64,000 nucleotides of DNA from Pseudolabrys sp. (GTDB lineage: Bacteria; Pseudomonadota; Alphaproteobacteria; Rhizobiales; Xanthobacteraceae): contig JAFIGS010000034.1 of NCBI GenBank assembly GCA_017849615.1, forward strand, positions 1-64,000, in the 5' to 3' direction. Every line of letters begins with the position of its first letter. Position 1 is the stretch's first letter. The notes under the pieces were generated by a model, which did no database searches, was not told where the DNA came from, and saw only the letters and a list, made by a program, of their open reading frames with translations. Below are positions 44,073 through 54,462 of this stretch, in pieces. The translations under genes and the position numbers were made by a program.

Positions 44073-44696
44073 ATGAGCGACGCGAGCCATCGGGTGACGA
44101 GTATCGAGCAGCTCGAAGCCATCTACGGTGTGCCCCAGGGCGCCTCGGTCGCCAAGGAAATCGACCATATCGCCCCGGCCTACCGCCGGCTCATCGAAGC
44201 TGCGCCTTTCGTTGCCATCGCCACCGGAGACGAGCATGGCTACGATTGCTCGCCCAAGGGCGATGCGCCGGGCTTCGTGCGCATTCTCGACGACAGGACG
44301 CTCGCGATCCCGGACCGGCCGGGCAACAACCGCATCGACGGCTTCCGCAACATCATCCGTAACCCTTACATCGCGTTGCTGTTCCTCATCCCCGGCGTCG
44401 GCGAAACCTTGCGCGTCAACGGCCGCGCGTCGATTTCCATCGCGCCGGCGCTGCTGCAGAGCTTCGCCGTGGACGGCAAGCTGCCGCGCAGCGTGACGAT
44501 CGTGAATGTCGAGACTGTTTTCTTCCACTGCTCGCGCGCAATCGTGCGATCGAAGCTGTGGGACGAGGCGAGCAAGGTGGATCGCCGGTCTTTGCCGTCC
44601 ACCGGCAGCATGATCGCGGAAGTGAGCGACGGCAAACTTGGCGGCGAAGCCTACGACCGCGACCTGCCCGCGCGTATCAAGACGTCGCTTTACTGA
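44073..44696 (+). CDS. pyridoxamine 5'-phosphate oxidase-family FMN-binding protein
   Basis: A 207-residue split-barrel flavoprotein of the PNPOx-like group often called MSMEG_1061-type. Landmarks are SIEQLEAIYGVPQGASVAKE, FVAIATGDEHGYDCSPKGD, FVRILDDRTLAIPDRPGNNR, NIIRNPYIALLFLIPGVGE and LRVNGRASIS. It probably binds FMN or F420-like cofactors and may act as a reductase; the substrate is unknown. The ATG at 44073 (MSDASHR) follows GGAGACGG. It lies 16 bp after the exported-protein gene and overlaps the convergent pseudouridine synthase gene by seven bases. Confidence 0.87.
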   Translation: MSDASHRVTSIEQLEAIYGVPQGASVAKEIDHIAPAYRRLIEAAPFVAIATGDEHGYDCSPKGDAPGFVRILDDRTLAIPDRPGNNRIDGFRNIIRNPYIALLFLIPGVGETLRVNGRASISIAPALLQSFAVDGKLPRSVTIVNVETVFFHCSRAIVRSKLWDEASKVDRRSLPSTGSMIAEVSDGKLGGEAYDRDLPARIKTSLY

Positions 44697-45415
44697 TCGG
44701 CGCCGGCGTCCGGCGTGGCAGGCATTACATCGCCGGCGGGGTCCCAGCCGCATTTTGTCAGCAACGCGCGCATATGCTCGGGAACCGGCGCCTCGACCGT
44801 GACCGCCGGCTTGTTCTTGGAAATCGGCACGGTGATCGCGCGCGAATGCAGATGCAGCGGCGGGCCGCTCACGCGATCGGCGCTTCCGTAAATCGGGTCG
44901 CCGACAATGGGAAAGCCCATCTCGGCGCAATGCACGCGCAGTTGATGCGTGCGCCCGGTGAGCGGCTCCAGCGCGAGCCAAGTGAGCCCGTCGGCGCGCC
45001 CCATCACCTTCCACGTCGATGACGCCGGCTTGCCGGCGGGATCGGGCTTCATCCACCAGCCGCGGCCCTTGTCGATTTCGGACAGCGCCATGTCGATCAG
45101 GCCTTCGTCCTCGGCCGGGCCGCCTTCGACCACGGCCCAGTAGGTCTTGCCGACCTTGCCCTGCTTGAACAGCTTGCCGAGCAGCGCCAGCGCCTTGCGG
45201 TGCCGCCCCAGCACCAGGCAGCCGGAGGTGTCCTTGTCGAGGCGGTGCGCCAGCGCCGGATCGCGCGGCAGGCCGAAGCGCAGCGCGCCGAAATAATCCT
45301 CAAAACTGTGGCCGCCTTTCGGCCCGCGATGCACCGACAGGCCGGCCGGCTTGTCGACAACCAGCATCATGCCGTCGCGGTACAGCAGGCGGGCGAGCAT
45401 CTCGTCAGGGGACAT
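44690..45415 (-). CDS. RluA-family pseudouridine synthase
   Basis: A 241-residue RNA pseudouridine synthase. The catalytic motif is AHRLDKDTSGCLVLG with Asp60. Other family segments are VVDKPAGLSVHRGPKGG, TYWAVVEGGP, LEPLTGRTHQLRVHCAEMGFPIVGDPIYG and LHLHSRAI. There is no S4 domain, so it is closer to the RluA/TruC-like group acting on tRNA or 23S rRNA than to RluC/RluD. The precise uridine cannot be assigned. Confidence 0.92.
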   Translation of the reverse strand: MSPDEMLARLLYRDGMMLVVDKPAGLSVHRGPKGGHSFEDYFGALRFGLPRDPALAHRLDKDTSGCLVLGRHRKALALLGKLFKQGKVGKTYWAVVEGGPAEDEGLIDMALSEIDKGRGWWMKPDPAGKPASSTWKVMGRADGLTWLALEPLTGRTHQLRVHCAEMGFPIVGDPIYGSADRVSGPPLHLHSRAITVPISKNKPAVTVEAPVPEHMRALLTKCGWDPAGDVMPATPDAGADQ

Positions 45416-45475
45416 AATTTCTTACCAATGGCCGCCGAAACGGGTATCAGGGGCGCGGCTCCCTGGGAACTAGCA

Positions 45476-46408
45476 ATGAACGAGACGAGCGAAAAGCAGA
45501 GCTGGTGGAAGCGCCTGAGCGGCGGGCTCAAGCGCACCTCGGCGTCGCTGGGAACCGCGATCACCGATCTCGTTACCAAGCGCAAGCTGGACGCCGCGAC
45601 GCTCGACGATCTCGAGAACGAACTGATCCGCTCCGATCTCGGCGTCGGCTTCGCCAGCCGTATTACCGAAGCGCTGGGCGGGGGGCGCTACGAGAAGGGC
45701 ATCGCGCCGGACGAACTGCGCGCGCTGCTCGCCGGCGAGATCGAGAAGGTGATGGCGCCGGTGGCGAAACCGCTCGAGGTCACCGCGACGCCCTTCGTCA
45801 TCCTCGTCTCCGGCGTCAACGGCTCGGGCAAGACGACAACCATCGGCAAGATGTCGGCGCGGTTTCGCGCCCAGGGCAAGACGGTGATGCTGGTCGCCGC
45901 CGATACCTTCCGCGCCGCCGCCATCGACCAACTCAAGATCTGGGCCGAGCGGACCGGCGCGTCGGTCGTCGCGCGCACGCCGGGCGCCGATCCGGCCGGC
46001 CTCGCCTTCGACGCGGTGACGCAGGCCAAAGCCGACGGCACCGAGGTGGTGCTGATCGACACCGCCGGGCGTCTGCAGAACCGCGCCGAGCTGATGAACG
46101 AACTCGAGAAAGTCGTGCGGGTCATCCGCAAGGTCGAGCCGACCGCGCCGCATGCCGTGCTGCTGGTGCTCGATGCCACCGTCGGCCAGAACGCGCTCAG
46201 CCAGGTCGAGATCTTCGGCAAGACCGCGGGCGTCACCGGCCTCGTGATGACCAAGCTCGACGGCACCGCGCGCGGCGGCATCCTTGTGGCGATCGCCGAG
46301 AAGTTCAAGCTGCCGGTGCACTTCATCGGCGTCGGCGAAGGCGTCGATGATCTCAGCGAATTCACCGCGCGCGATTTCGCGCGGGCCGTGGTGGGAATTG
46401 AGGATTAG
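45476..46408 (+). CDS. ftsY: signal recognition particle receptor FtsY
   Basis: The SRP receptor GTPase at the inner membrane (310 residues from this start). The N domain is at about residues 10-95. The G domain has the P-loop SGVNGSGKTTTIGK at 112-125, the insertion-box DTFRAAAIDQLKIW, DTAGRLQNRAELM and TKLDGTARGGIL, and closes with GVGEGVDDLSEF. The acidic A domain seen in E. coli is absent, as in many alphaproteobacteria. A second in-frame ATG at 45428 would add 16 residues, but neither start has a strong ribosome-binding site. Its partner Ffh is encoded at 38080. Confidence 0.97.
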   Translation: MNETSEKQSWWKRLSGGLKRTSASLGTAITDLVTKRKLDAATLDDLENELIRSDLGVGFASRITEALGGGRYEKGIAPDELRALLAGEIEKVMAPVAKPLEVTATPFVILVSGVNGSGKTTTIGKMSARFRAQGKTVMLVAADTFRAAAIDQLKIWAERTGASVVARTPGADPAGLAFDAVTQAKADGTEVVLIDTAGRLQNRAELMNELEKVVRVIRKVEPTAPHAVLLVLDATVGQNALSQVEIFGKTAGVTGLVMTKLDGTARGGILVAIAEKFKLPVHFIGVGEGVDDLSEFTARDFARAVVGIED

Positions 46409-46415
46409 CGACACT

Positions 46416-46519
46416 GTCATTCCGGGCGCGACTGAAAGCCGCGAGCCCGGAATCCATAACCCCAGCGCTGCGGTGTATGGATTCCGGGCCCGGCTCCTTC
46501 GGAGCCGTCCCGGAATGAC
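46416..46519. repeat. dispersed palindromic repeat, family B copy 4
   Basis: GTCATTCCGGGCGCGACTG at the left, CCCGGAATCCATAACCCC and GTATGGATTCCGGG inside, and CCCGGAATGAC at the right (104 bp). It lies between ftsY and the yciB-like gene, both on the plus strand, seven bases after the ftsY stop. Confidence 0.87.
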
Positions 46520-46542
46520 AACGATAGAAGCTATGGATAGTC

Positions 46543-47109
46543 ATGACCGATAGAAAACAACTCAATCCCATGCTCAAGCTGGCGCTCGATATCGGGCCGC
46601 TGATCCTGTTCTTCTTCATGAACTCGCGGTTCGGCATCTATTACGCGACCGGCGGCTTCATGGTCGCGGTGCTGGCGGCGCTGATCGTGTCTTATGGGCT
46701 GACGCGGCACGTTGCCATGATGCCGGTTGTCACGGCCGTGGTGGTGCTGGTGTTCGGCGGGCTCACGCTGGTGCTGCACGACGACCTGTTCATCAAGCTC
46801 AAGCCGACCATCATCTATCTGCTGTTCGCCGGCGCGCTGCTGTTCGGCATCGTGTTCAACAAGCCACTGCTCAACATGGTTTTCGATTCGGTGTTCCACA
46901 TCACCGACGAAGGCTGGCGCAAGCTGACCTGGCGCTGGATGCTCTTCTTCGTCTTCCTCGCCGTGCTCAACGAAGCGGTGTGGCGCACGCAGACGACGGA
47001 CTTCTGGGTCAACTTCAAGCTGTTCGGCTTCGTGCCGCTGACGCTGCTGTTCGGCATCGCGCAGGTGCCGCTGCTGACGAAATACGCGGTCGAGAAGAAG
47101 GAAGATTAG
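46543..47109 (+). CDS. yciB: inner membrane-spanning protein YciB (septation protein A)
   Basis: A 188-residue integral membrane protein of the YciB/IspZ family. Five to six transmembrane helices are visible, with the family segments LDIGPLILFFFMNSRFGIYYATG, LTLVLHDDLFIKLKPTIIY, FNKPLLNMVFD, WRKLTWRWMLFFVFLAVLNE and VWRTQTTDFWVNFKLFGF. YciB is linked to cell-envelope synthesis and septation in enterobacteria. It follows ftsY and converges on ccmG with stop codons overlapping in TTAG (47106-47109). Confidence 0.95.
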   Translation: MTDRKQLNPMLKLALDIGPLILFFFMNSRFGIYYATGGFMVAVLAALIVSYGLTRHVAMMPVVTAVVVLVFGGLTLVLHDDLFIKLKPTIIYLLFAGALLFGIVFNKPLLNMVFDSVFHITDEGWRKLTWRWMLFFVFLAVLNEAVWRTQTTDFWVNFKLFGFVPLTLLFGIAQVPLLTKYAVEKKED

Positions 47110-47696
47110 TTGGCCGCCAGCGCCTTCTCGATCTGCGGCTTGAGCACGGCGTCGAGATTCTGCGGCGTGATCGGGCCGACCAGCTTGTAGGCGATGCGGC
47201 CGTCGCGGCCGACCAGGAACGTCTCCGGCACGCCATAGACGCCCCAGTCGATCGAGGCGCGGCCCTTCTCGTCGACGCCGACGGCGCTGAACGGATTGCC
47301 GTAGCGGTTGAGGAAGCGCCGCGCATTGTCGGCGACGTCCTTGTAATTGATGCCGACGATGTTGAAGCGCTTGTCCTTGGCGAGGGCATCGAGCAGCGGC
47401 GCCTCGTCGTGACAGGGCACGCACCACGACGCCCAGACATTGACCAGAGTCACTTGGCCCTTGAGCATGTCGTCCTTGAGGCCGGGCACCGGCTTGCCGT
47501 TGATGGCCAGCGCCTTGAGCGGCGGCAAATCGGTAGGCGGCACCTGTTTGCCGATCAGCGCCGAGGGCAGCTTCGACGGGTCGCCGGCGATGAGGCCGAA
47601 ATAGAACAGGGCCGCGATCATCGCGAAGATGATCAGCGGCAGCGCCAGCACCAGGCTGCGGCGCCGTGGCGACGGAGCGTTTTCTGTGGCGCTCAT
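47106..47696 (-). CDS. ccmG: cytochrome c biogenesis thiol:disulfide protein CcmG/DsbE
   Basis: A membrane-anchored periplasmic thioredoxin that keeps the CxxCH cysteines of apocytochrome c reduced (196 residues). An N-terminal anchor (about residues 14-38) precedes the thioredoxin domain with [16 protein letters not shown] (C92/C95) and the family segments [37 protein letters not shown] and [13 protein letters not shown]. It is the 3'-most gene of ccmABCDG here; its ATG overlaps the ccmD TGA. Confidence 0.96.
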   Translation of the reverse strand: MSATENAPSPRRRSLVLALPLIIFAMIAALFYFGLIAGDPSKLPSALIGKQVPPTDLPPLKALAINGKPVPGLKDDMLKGQVTLVNVWASWCVPCHDEAPLLDALAKDKRFNIVGINYKDVADNARRFLNRYGNPFSAVGVDEKGRASIDWGVYGVPETFLVGRDGRIAYKLVGPITPQNLDAVLKPQIEKALAAN

Positions 47697-47866
47697 ACTC
47701 TGTCCTCGCGCTGCGAGCGGCGCTTGATGCCGCGGCTTTCCAGATCGCTCAGGATGCGCCGCTGCACGGCGTAGTCGCGCACAATCCAGATCAGCAGCCC
47801 GGCGACGACGAGCGCCGTCGCGATGTACGCAACCACGATGAAGCTCGCATGCGGACCGAGGCTCAT
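47693..47866 (-). CDS. ccmD: heme exporter protein CcmD
   Basis: A 57-residue single-pass membrane protein of the heme-export complex. The segment [20 protein letters not shown], one helix, and the basic tail [20 protein letters not shown] match CcmD, which helps release holo-CcmE from the CcmABC complex. The ATG at 47866 is used; a GTG at 47878 directly after the ccmC stop would add four residues. It lies between ccmC and ccmG. Confidence 0.88.
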   Translation of the reverse strand: MSLGPHASFIVVAYIATALVVAGLLIWIVRDYAVQRRILSDLESRGIKRRSQREDRV

Positions 47867-47878
47867 GCGCAAATCCAC

Positions 47879-48604
47879 TTAAGCATTTGCCGCCTGCATC
47901 ATGCGCATGGAGCGGACGCGCCGCCGCAGGATCTCGTTGCGCATCGCCGCGATATGCAGCGTGAAGAACAGCAATGTGAAAGCCAGCGCCATCACGAGGA
48001 GCGGCACAAGAATCGTCGGGTCGATGGCCGGGCCGTCCATGCGCACGACCGAAGCCGGCTGGTGCAAAGTGTTCCACCAGTCGACCGAAAACTTGATGAT
48101 CGGAATGTTGACGGCGCCGACCAGCGCGAGAATGGCGGCGGCGCGCGCGGCGCGGTTCGGATCGTCGGCGGTCCAGTATAAAGCCAGCATGCCGAGATAG
48201 AGCAGGAACAGCACCAGCACCGAGGTCAGCCGCGCATCCCAAACCCAATAGGTGCCCCACATCGGCCGGCCCCACAGCGAGCCGGTGACGAGGCAGATGA
48301 AGGTGAAGGCCGCGCCGATCGGCGCCGCAGCCTTGACCGCGACATCGGCGAGGGGATGCCGCCACACCAGCGTGCCCAGCGCCGCGACTGTCATCAGGCC
48401 CCAGCCCATCATGGCGAGCCACGCCGACGGCACATGCAGAAACATGATCTTCACCGTCGCGCCCTGCTGATAGTCGTCCGGCGCATAGGCGACGCGGTAG
48501 AGCCCGTAGGCGAAGACGATTGCGGTCACGGCCGCGAGCCACGGCAGCACGCGGCTCGCGAGCGCGAGGAAACGGGTCGGGTTGGCGAGATCGATCAGGG
48601 CCAT
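47879..48604 (-). CDS. ccmC: heme exporter protein CcmC
   Basis: An integral membrane protein that presents heme to CcmE (241 residues, six helices). The tryptophan-rich WWD motif reads WGRPMWGTYWVWDARLTSVL (about 111-130). Flanking heme-ligand histidines lie in MFLHVPSAW (H57) and in WWNTLHQPAS. It follows ccmB by 88 bp and precedes ccmD directly. Confidence 0.97.
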   Translation of the reverse strand: MALIDLANPTRFLALASRVLPWLAAVTAIVFAYGLYRVAYAPDDYQQGATVKIMFLHVPSAWLAMMGWGLMTVAALGTLVWRHPLADVAVKAAAPIGAAFTFICLVTGSLWGRPMWGTYWVWDARLTSVLVLFLLYLGMLALYWTADDPNRAARAAAILALVGAVNIPIIKFSVDWWNTLHQPASVVRMDGPAIDPTILVPLLVMALAFTLLFFTLHIAAMRNEILRRRVRSMRMMQAANA

Positions 48605-48692
48605 ATCTGAACTCTAGGATTGGCGGATATCTAGCCAGAGCGCGTCGTGGCGGCAATGACGTGGGTCAAGGCTGCGGTCATGTCTTCGTTAC

Positions 48693-49361
48693 TCACTCCT
48701 GCCCTTGCCGCAACGCCGCCGCCGCGGCAAAAGGACCGAGCACGAAGCTGGCCAGAGACAGCGCGCAAAGGATGGTGAAAGGCGGACCGAAGGGTGCGGG
48801 CCCGACAATGGCCGCGTTCGCGGCGGCGACGCCGAAGATCAGCACCGGCACGGTCAGCGGCAGCACCAGAATCGCCATCAAGAGGCCGCCGCGTCGCAAT
48901 GTCACGGACAGAGCCGCGCCGATCAGCCCGATGAAGGTCAGCGACGGCGTGCCGGCGAGCAGGGTCAGCGCGACATAGCCCATCGCCGACAGTTCGATGT
49001 TGAGCATTAGGCCGAGCACAGGCGTAATGATTACGAGGGGCAGCGCGGTGGTCAGCCAGTGCGCGATGGCCTTGGCTGCGACGGTCAGCTCCAGCGGCAG
49101 ACTGCTCATGGTCAGAAGATCGAGCGAGCCGTCGTCGTGGTCGCTGGCGAACAGCCGGTCGAGCGCGAGCAGGGTCGAGAGCAGCGCGCCGATCCACAGC
49201 ATCGCCGGGCCGATCCGCGCGAGAAGGTTGAGATCGGGCCCGATGGCGAAGGGGATCATCGAGACGACGACGAAATAGAACAGCGCGCCCATCAGCGCGC
49301 CGCCGCCGACACGCACGGACAGCCGCATGTCGCGGAGGATGAGGGACGTAAAGGCGGTCAT
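48693..49361 (-). CDS. ccmB: heme exporter protein CcmB
   Basis: The membrane subunit of the CcmAB ABC transporter needed to release holo-CcmE (222 residues, six helices). Matches include LILRDMRLSVRVGGGALMG, MIPFAIGPDLNLLARIGPAM, ALDRLFASDHDDGSLDLL and GTPSLTFIGLIGAALS. The ATG at 49361 (MTAFTSL) is chosen; another at 49370 adds three residues. A family E palindrome lies between ccmA and ccmB. Confidence 0.96.
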   Translation of the reverse strand: MTAFTSLILRDMRLSVRVGGGALMGALFYFVVVSMIPFAIGPDLNLLARIGPAMLWIGALLSTLLALDRLFASDHDDGSLDLLTMSSLPLELTVAAKAIAHWLTTALPLVIITPVLGLMLNIELSAMGYVALTLLAGTPSLTFIGLIGAALSVTLRRGGLLMAILVLPLTVPVLIFGVAAANAAIVGPAPFGPPFTILCALSLASFVLGPFAAAAALRQGQE

Positions 49362-49381
49362 GCGCGACATTCCATTGAACC

Positions 49382-49471
49382 GGTCATCCCGGCGAAAGCG
49401 GGGATCCAGCCCTTTGTTGCGCTGACGCCTGCCCAAGGAAGCGCTGGATTCCCGCTTTCGCGGGAATGACC
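49382..49471. repeat. dispersed palindromic repeat, family E copy 2, between ccmA and ccmB
   Basis: GGTCATCCCGGCGAAAGCGGGGATCCAGC at the left and GCTGGATTCCCGCTTTCGCGGGAATGACC at the right. Left and right arms are inverted copies of each other, and each also carries a small GCGAAAGC-type internal hairpin. It lies inside the ccmA-ccmB gap of an operon whose genes otherwise lie close together. Confidence 0.87.
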
Positions 49472-49491
49472 AGAGATTGGATTTACGGTTC

Positions 49492-50124
49492 TCATCCTGC
49501 CGCCCCCATGCGCAATTCTCGCGGGGCATCGAGGCCGATCGGGCCGTGGGTCGCCGCAACAATGAAGCCCCCGCCGGCAAGATGCTCGCACATGAACGAG
49601 GTGAGGCGGGCTTGCGACGGCGCATCGAGGGCGGAGGTGGGTTCGTCGAGCAGCCAGACCGGCCGTTTGACGGCCAGCAGCCGGGCGATCGACAGCCGCC
49701 GTTTCTGTCCGGCCGACAGGTATGCGGCCGGCAGGTCCGCCAGTGTGTCCAATTCGACGGCTTCGAGGGCGGTATCGATCGCCGGATCGCCGGACGCGCC
49801 GAGAAAGTCGGCCCAGAACGTCAGGTTTTCCCGCACCGTCAGCGACGGCTTGGCGGCATCGAGATGGCCGAGGTAATGCGCCTGTTCTGGCAGGCTGGCC
49901 TCGTCGGCCGCGCCGGCGAGACCGGTCAGCGTCACCTGCCCTTGCGCCGCGCGCAAAAGTCCGGCGATCACCCGCAGCAGCGTCGATTTACCGGCGCCGT
50001 TGCGTCCGGTCACGACCATGGCTTCGCCAGCTGATACCGTGAAATTCACGCCGGCAAAAACCTGCCGGCCGCCGCGCTCGCAGGCCAGGCTGTCGCAGAT
50101 AAGCTGCATCCGGTCGGTCTTCAT
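49492..50124 (-). CDS. ccmA: heme exporter ATP-binding protein CcmA
   Basis: The ABC ATPase of the cytochrome c maturation system (210 residues). Walker A is GRNGAGKST (residues 40-48), the signature is LSAGQKRRLSIARL, Walker B is VWLLDEPTSALD, and the switch His is in VAATHGPIGL. The start at 50124 (MKTDRMQL) or 50109 is plausible; a longer frame upstream lacks similarity. It opens the minus-strand ccmABCDG cluster and is divergent from acnA. Confidence 0.96.
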   Translation of the reverse strand: MKTDRMQLICDSLACERGGRQVFAGVNFTVSAGEAMVVTGRNGAGKSTLLRVIAGLLRAAQGQVTLTGLAGAADEASLPEQAHYLGHLDAAKPSLTVRENLTFWADFLGASGDPAIDTALEAVELDTLADLPAAYLSAGQKRRLSIARLLAVKRPVWLLDEPTSALDAPSQARLTSFMCEHLAGGGFIVAATHGPIGLDAPRELRMGAAG

Positions 50125-50305
50125 CGAGCCTGCCTTCGCGCGCGCGTGCGGTCGCTTATGACGATCCGGAACAACTGCCTGAGCAAAATCGCCGCCTTCA
50201 TACTCTGGAATGATCCCAGTGATGATGGCATTGCGCAAAAAAAGCCCTTATAAGCCAGCGAACAACGGCGCCCTGCCAGCGCATCATGGGGCTGGCCAGC
50301 CAACG

Positions 50306-50333
50306 TCATTGGATTTGTTATTAAAACCAATGA
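50306..50333. promoter_or_regulatory. perfect 7-bp inverted repeat upstream of acnA
   Basis: TCATTGG at 50306-50312 and CCAATGA at 50327-50333 form a perfect inverted repeat with a 14-bp AT-rich centre, about 62 bp before the acnA start and between two divergent transcripts (ccmA, acnA). Its position suits an operator. The regulator is unknown. Confidence 0.35.
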
Positions 50334-50394
50334 CTTAGCGAGGCGGGCGTCCCGAACGGAATGATCGTCCCCCGCCGGGAATGGAAACACAATC

Positions 50395-53100
<2,706 letters not shown>

Positions 53101-53127
53101 CGCAAAGCCGGTTCCGGCCTACAGTCG

Positions 53128-53160
53128 CACCCGCCCTCACTGCGAAGTGAGTGGCGGGTG
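53128..53160 (+). terminator. strong hairpin after acnA
   Basis: CACCCGCC-CTCACT-gcga-AGTGAG-t-GGCGGGTG forms a 14-bp stem with a single bulge, 28 bases past the acnA stop. There is no T-run, so it may stabilise the mRNA 3' end or act as a weak terminator. Confidence 0.5.
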
Positions 53161-53214
53161 AATTGCTTCTGCCCCTATATGATGGCCACGCGCTGACCGG
53201 GGACTCCCGCCGAC

Positions 53215-53967
53215 ATGAAATTGAGCCGCCTGACCTTTGCCGCTGCCTTTGCGGCGCTGTCTTTCGTGCCCCCTGCCGCGGGCGGGGAGCCGAAGGCCGT
53301 GGTCGAGTTGTTCACCAGCCAGGGCTGCTCGTCGTGCCCGCCGGCAGACCGGCTGCTTGGCAACCTGGCCCACGATCCGGCCGTCATCGCGCTGAGCCTG
53401 CCGGTCGATTACTGGGATTACCTCGGCTGGCAGGACACCCTGGCGCTCAAGGGCCATGGCAAGCGCCAGCGCGCCTATTCGGCCGCGCGCGGCGATGGCG
53501 CGGTTTACACGCCGCAAGCCGTCATCAACGGCGTCACCCATGCGCTCGGCAGCGACAAGAACGCGATCGAGGAAGCCATCGCCAAATCGCGCACCGGCAA
53601 GCAGGCGCTGACGCTGGCCGTCAAGGCGACCATTGAGGACGGCAAGCTCATCGTGAATGTGCCGGGCGTCGAAGGCGAACCGGTCATCGCCGAAGTGTGG
53701 CTGTGCCCCGTGAGCGACAAGATCGAAGTTACGATTCAGCGCGGCGAAAATCGCGGTCAGAACCTGAACTACTACAATGTCGTGCGGCGCTGGGTGAAAC
53801 TCGGCACCTGGAGCGGCAAGGCCGAGACGTTCATGCTGCCGCTCGGCGACATTCCGAATGCGAATTTCACATTGTCGGATATCAGCCATTTTGTCGTGCT
53901 GGTGCAGAACAACGTCAACGGCAAGCCGGGCCTCATGGTCGGCGCGGCCAGCGTGGCGATGAAGTAA
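53215..53967 (+). CDS. DUF1223 domain-containing thioredoxin-like exported protein
   Basis: A 250-residue protein with a signal peptide (residues 1-24, ending PAAGG). The DUF1223 domain starts AVVELFTSQGCSSCPPADRL with C38-S-S-C41, then LSLPVDYWDYLGWQDTLALK and YTPQAVINGVTHALGSD. The fold is thioredoxin-like, and the CxxC suggests a periplasmic thiol oxidoreductase, but the substrate is unknown. A terminator follows the stop. It is adjacent to acnA but has its own ATG 115 bp away. Confidence 0.9.
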   Translation: MKLSRLTFAAAFAALSFVPPAAGGEPKAVVELFTSQGCSSCPPADRLLGNLAHDPAVIALSLPVDYWDYLGWQDTLALKGHGKRQRAYSAARGDGAVYTPQAVINGVTHALGSDKNAIEEAIAKSRTGKQALTLAVKATIEDGKLIVNVPGVEGEPVIAEVWLCPVSDKIEVTIQRGENRGQNLNYYNVVRRWVKLGTWSGKAETFMLPLGDIPNANFTLSDISHFVVLVQNNVNGKPGLMVGAASVAMK

Positions 53968-53998
53968 GGCGTTCTGAAAAGGTTATGCCTCGCTTGGG

Positions 53999-54023
53999 CG
54001 CGTCCTTATGGGGCGCGTTTTTT
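53999..54023 (+). terminator. intrinsic terminator after the DUF1223 gene
   Basis: CGCGTCC-ttat-GGGGCGCG stem (one wobble pair) followed by TTTTTT, 32 bases past the stop codon. Confidence 0.85.
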
Positions 54024-54052
54024 CATTTGTGCGAGGCGCGCGAGGCATGGGC

Positions 54053-54088
54053 CGCAAAAAAATAGGGCCGGCGGTTGAGCCGGCCCTG
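54053..54088 (-). terminator. intrinsic terminator of the candidate sRNA
   Basis: Read on the minus strand, AGGGCCGGC-tcaacc-GCCGGCCCT is followed by ATTTTTTT. No annotated minus-strand gene lies upstream within 900 bp, so it implies an unannotated transcript. Confidence 0.85.
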
Positions 54089-54257
54089 AGGCATAGGGGA
54101 TTGAATCGAACGCTACTCAACTCTGAACCTGATCGGCCCGGTCCGAAGACCCCCGGGGGGCTGGGGGGCTGAGGAATCCGGAGATCAAACCGGACCGGGC
54201 CTTGAGGCAACGGTGCCGTTATCCCAAGGCCTCGTGTCCGGCAATTGACGGAAATTG
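54053..54257 (-). ncRNA. candidate small RNA (about 200 nt) with intrinsic terminator
   Basis: On the minus strand, a promoter-like TTCACG-N17-CACAAT (54292-54264) precedes about 200 nt containing three hairpins. The first is GGCCTTG...CAAGGCC. The second is a 9-bp stem, CCCGGTCCG...CGGACCGGG, enclosing a C-rich loop with CAGCCCCCCAGCCCCCC. The last is the terminator stem AGGGCCGGC...GCCGGCCCT followed by ATTTTTTT. No open frame fits the strand convincingly. C-rich exposed loops are typical of alphaproteobacterial sRNAs that pair with Shine-Dalgarno sequences. The family is not recognised, and a 6S-like RNA cannot be excluded. Confidence 0.5.
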
Positions 54258-54462
54258 GGCGTTATTGTGAGGGCCGCTGACGAGTTCGTGAAGGCGCGCG
54301 CGGCCCCAAAAAGGGGGCGTCATCGGCTCGTTTTGCAGCCCGCGACGCGAGGGAACTTTGCCAGGCGCCGCCCTTGGCGCGAACCTGCCATTTGAATCAG
54401 GGGCTTGCGGCGCAGTGCCGGCGGCGCGATCATCGGCGGGTCAGGTTCTTGAAGGAGGCCGC

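Noticed and set aside
46417-46540. Extra small genes inside the family B and E repeats
   Set aside because: Open frames there contain the well-known spurious PRKRESS-type peptides encoded by such palindromes.
54090-54115. tRNA-like T-loop (GTTCGATTC on the minus strand)
   Set aside because: Flanking bases do not form a five-pair T-stem, and no acceptor or anticodon arms fit.
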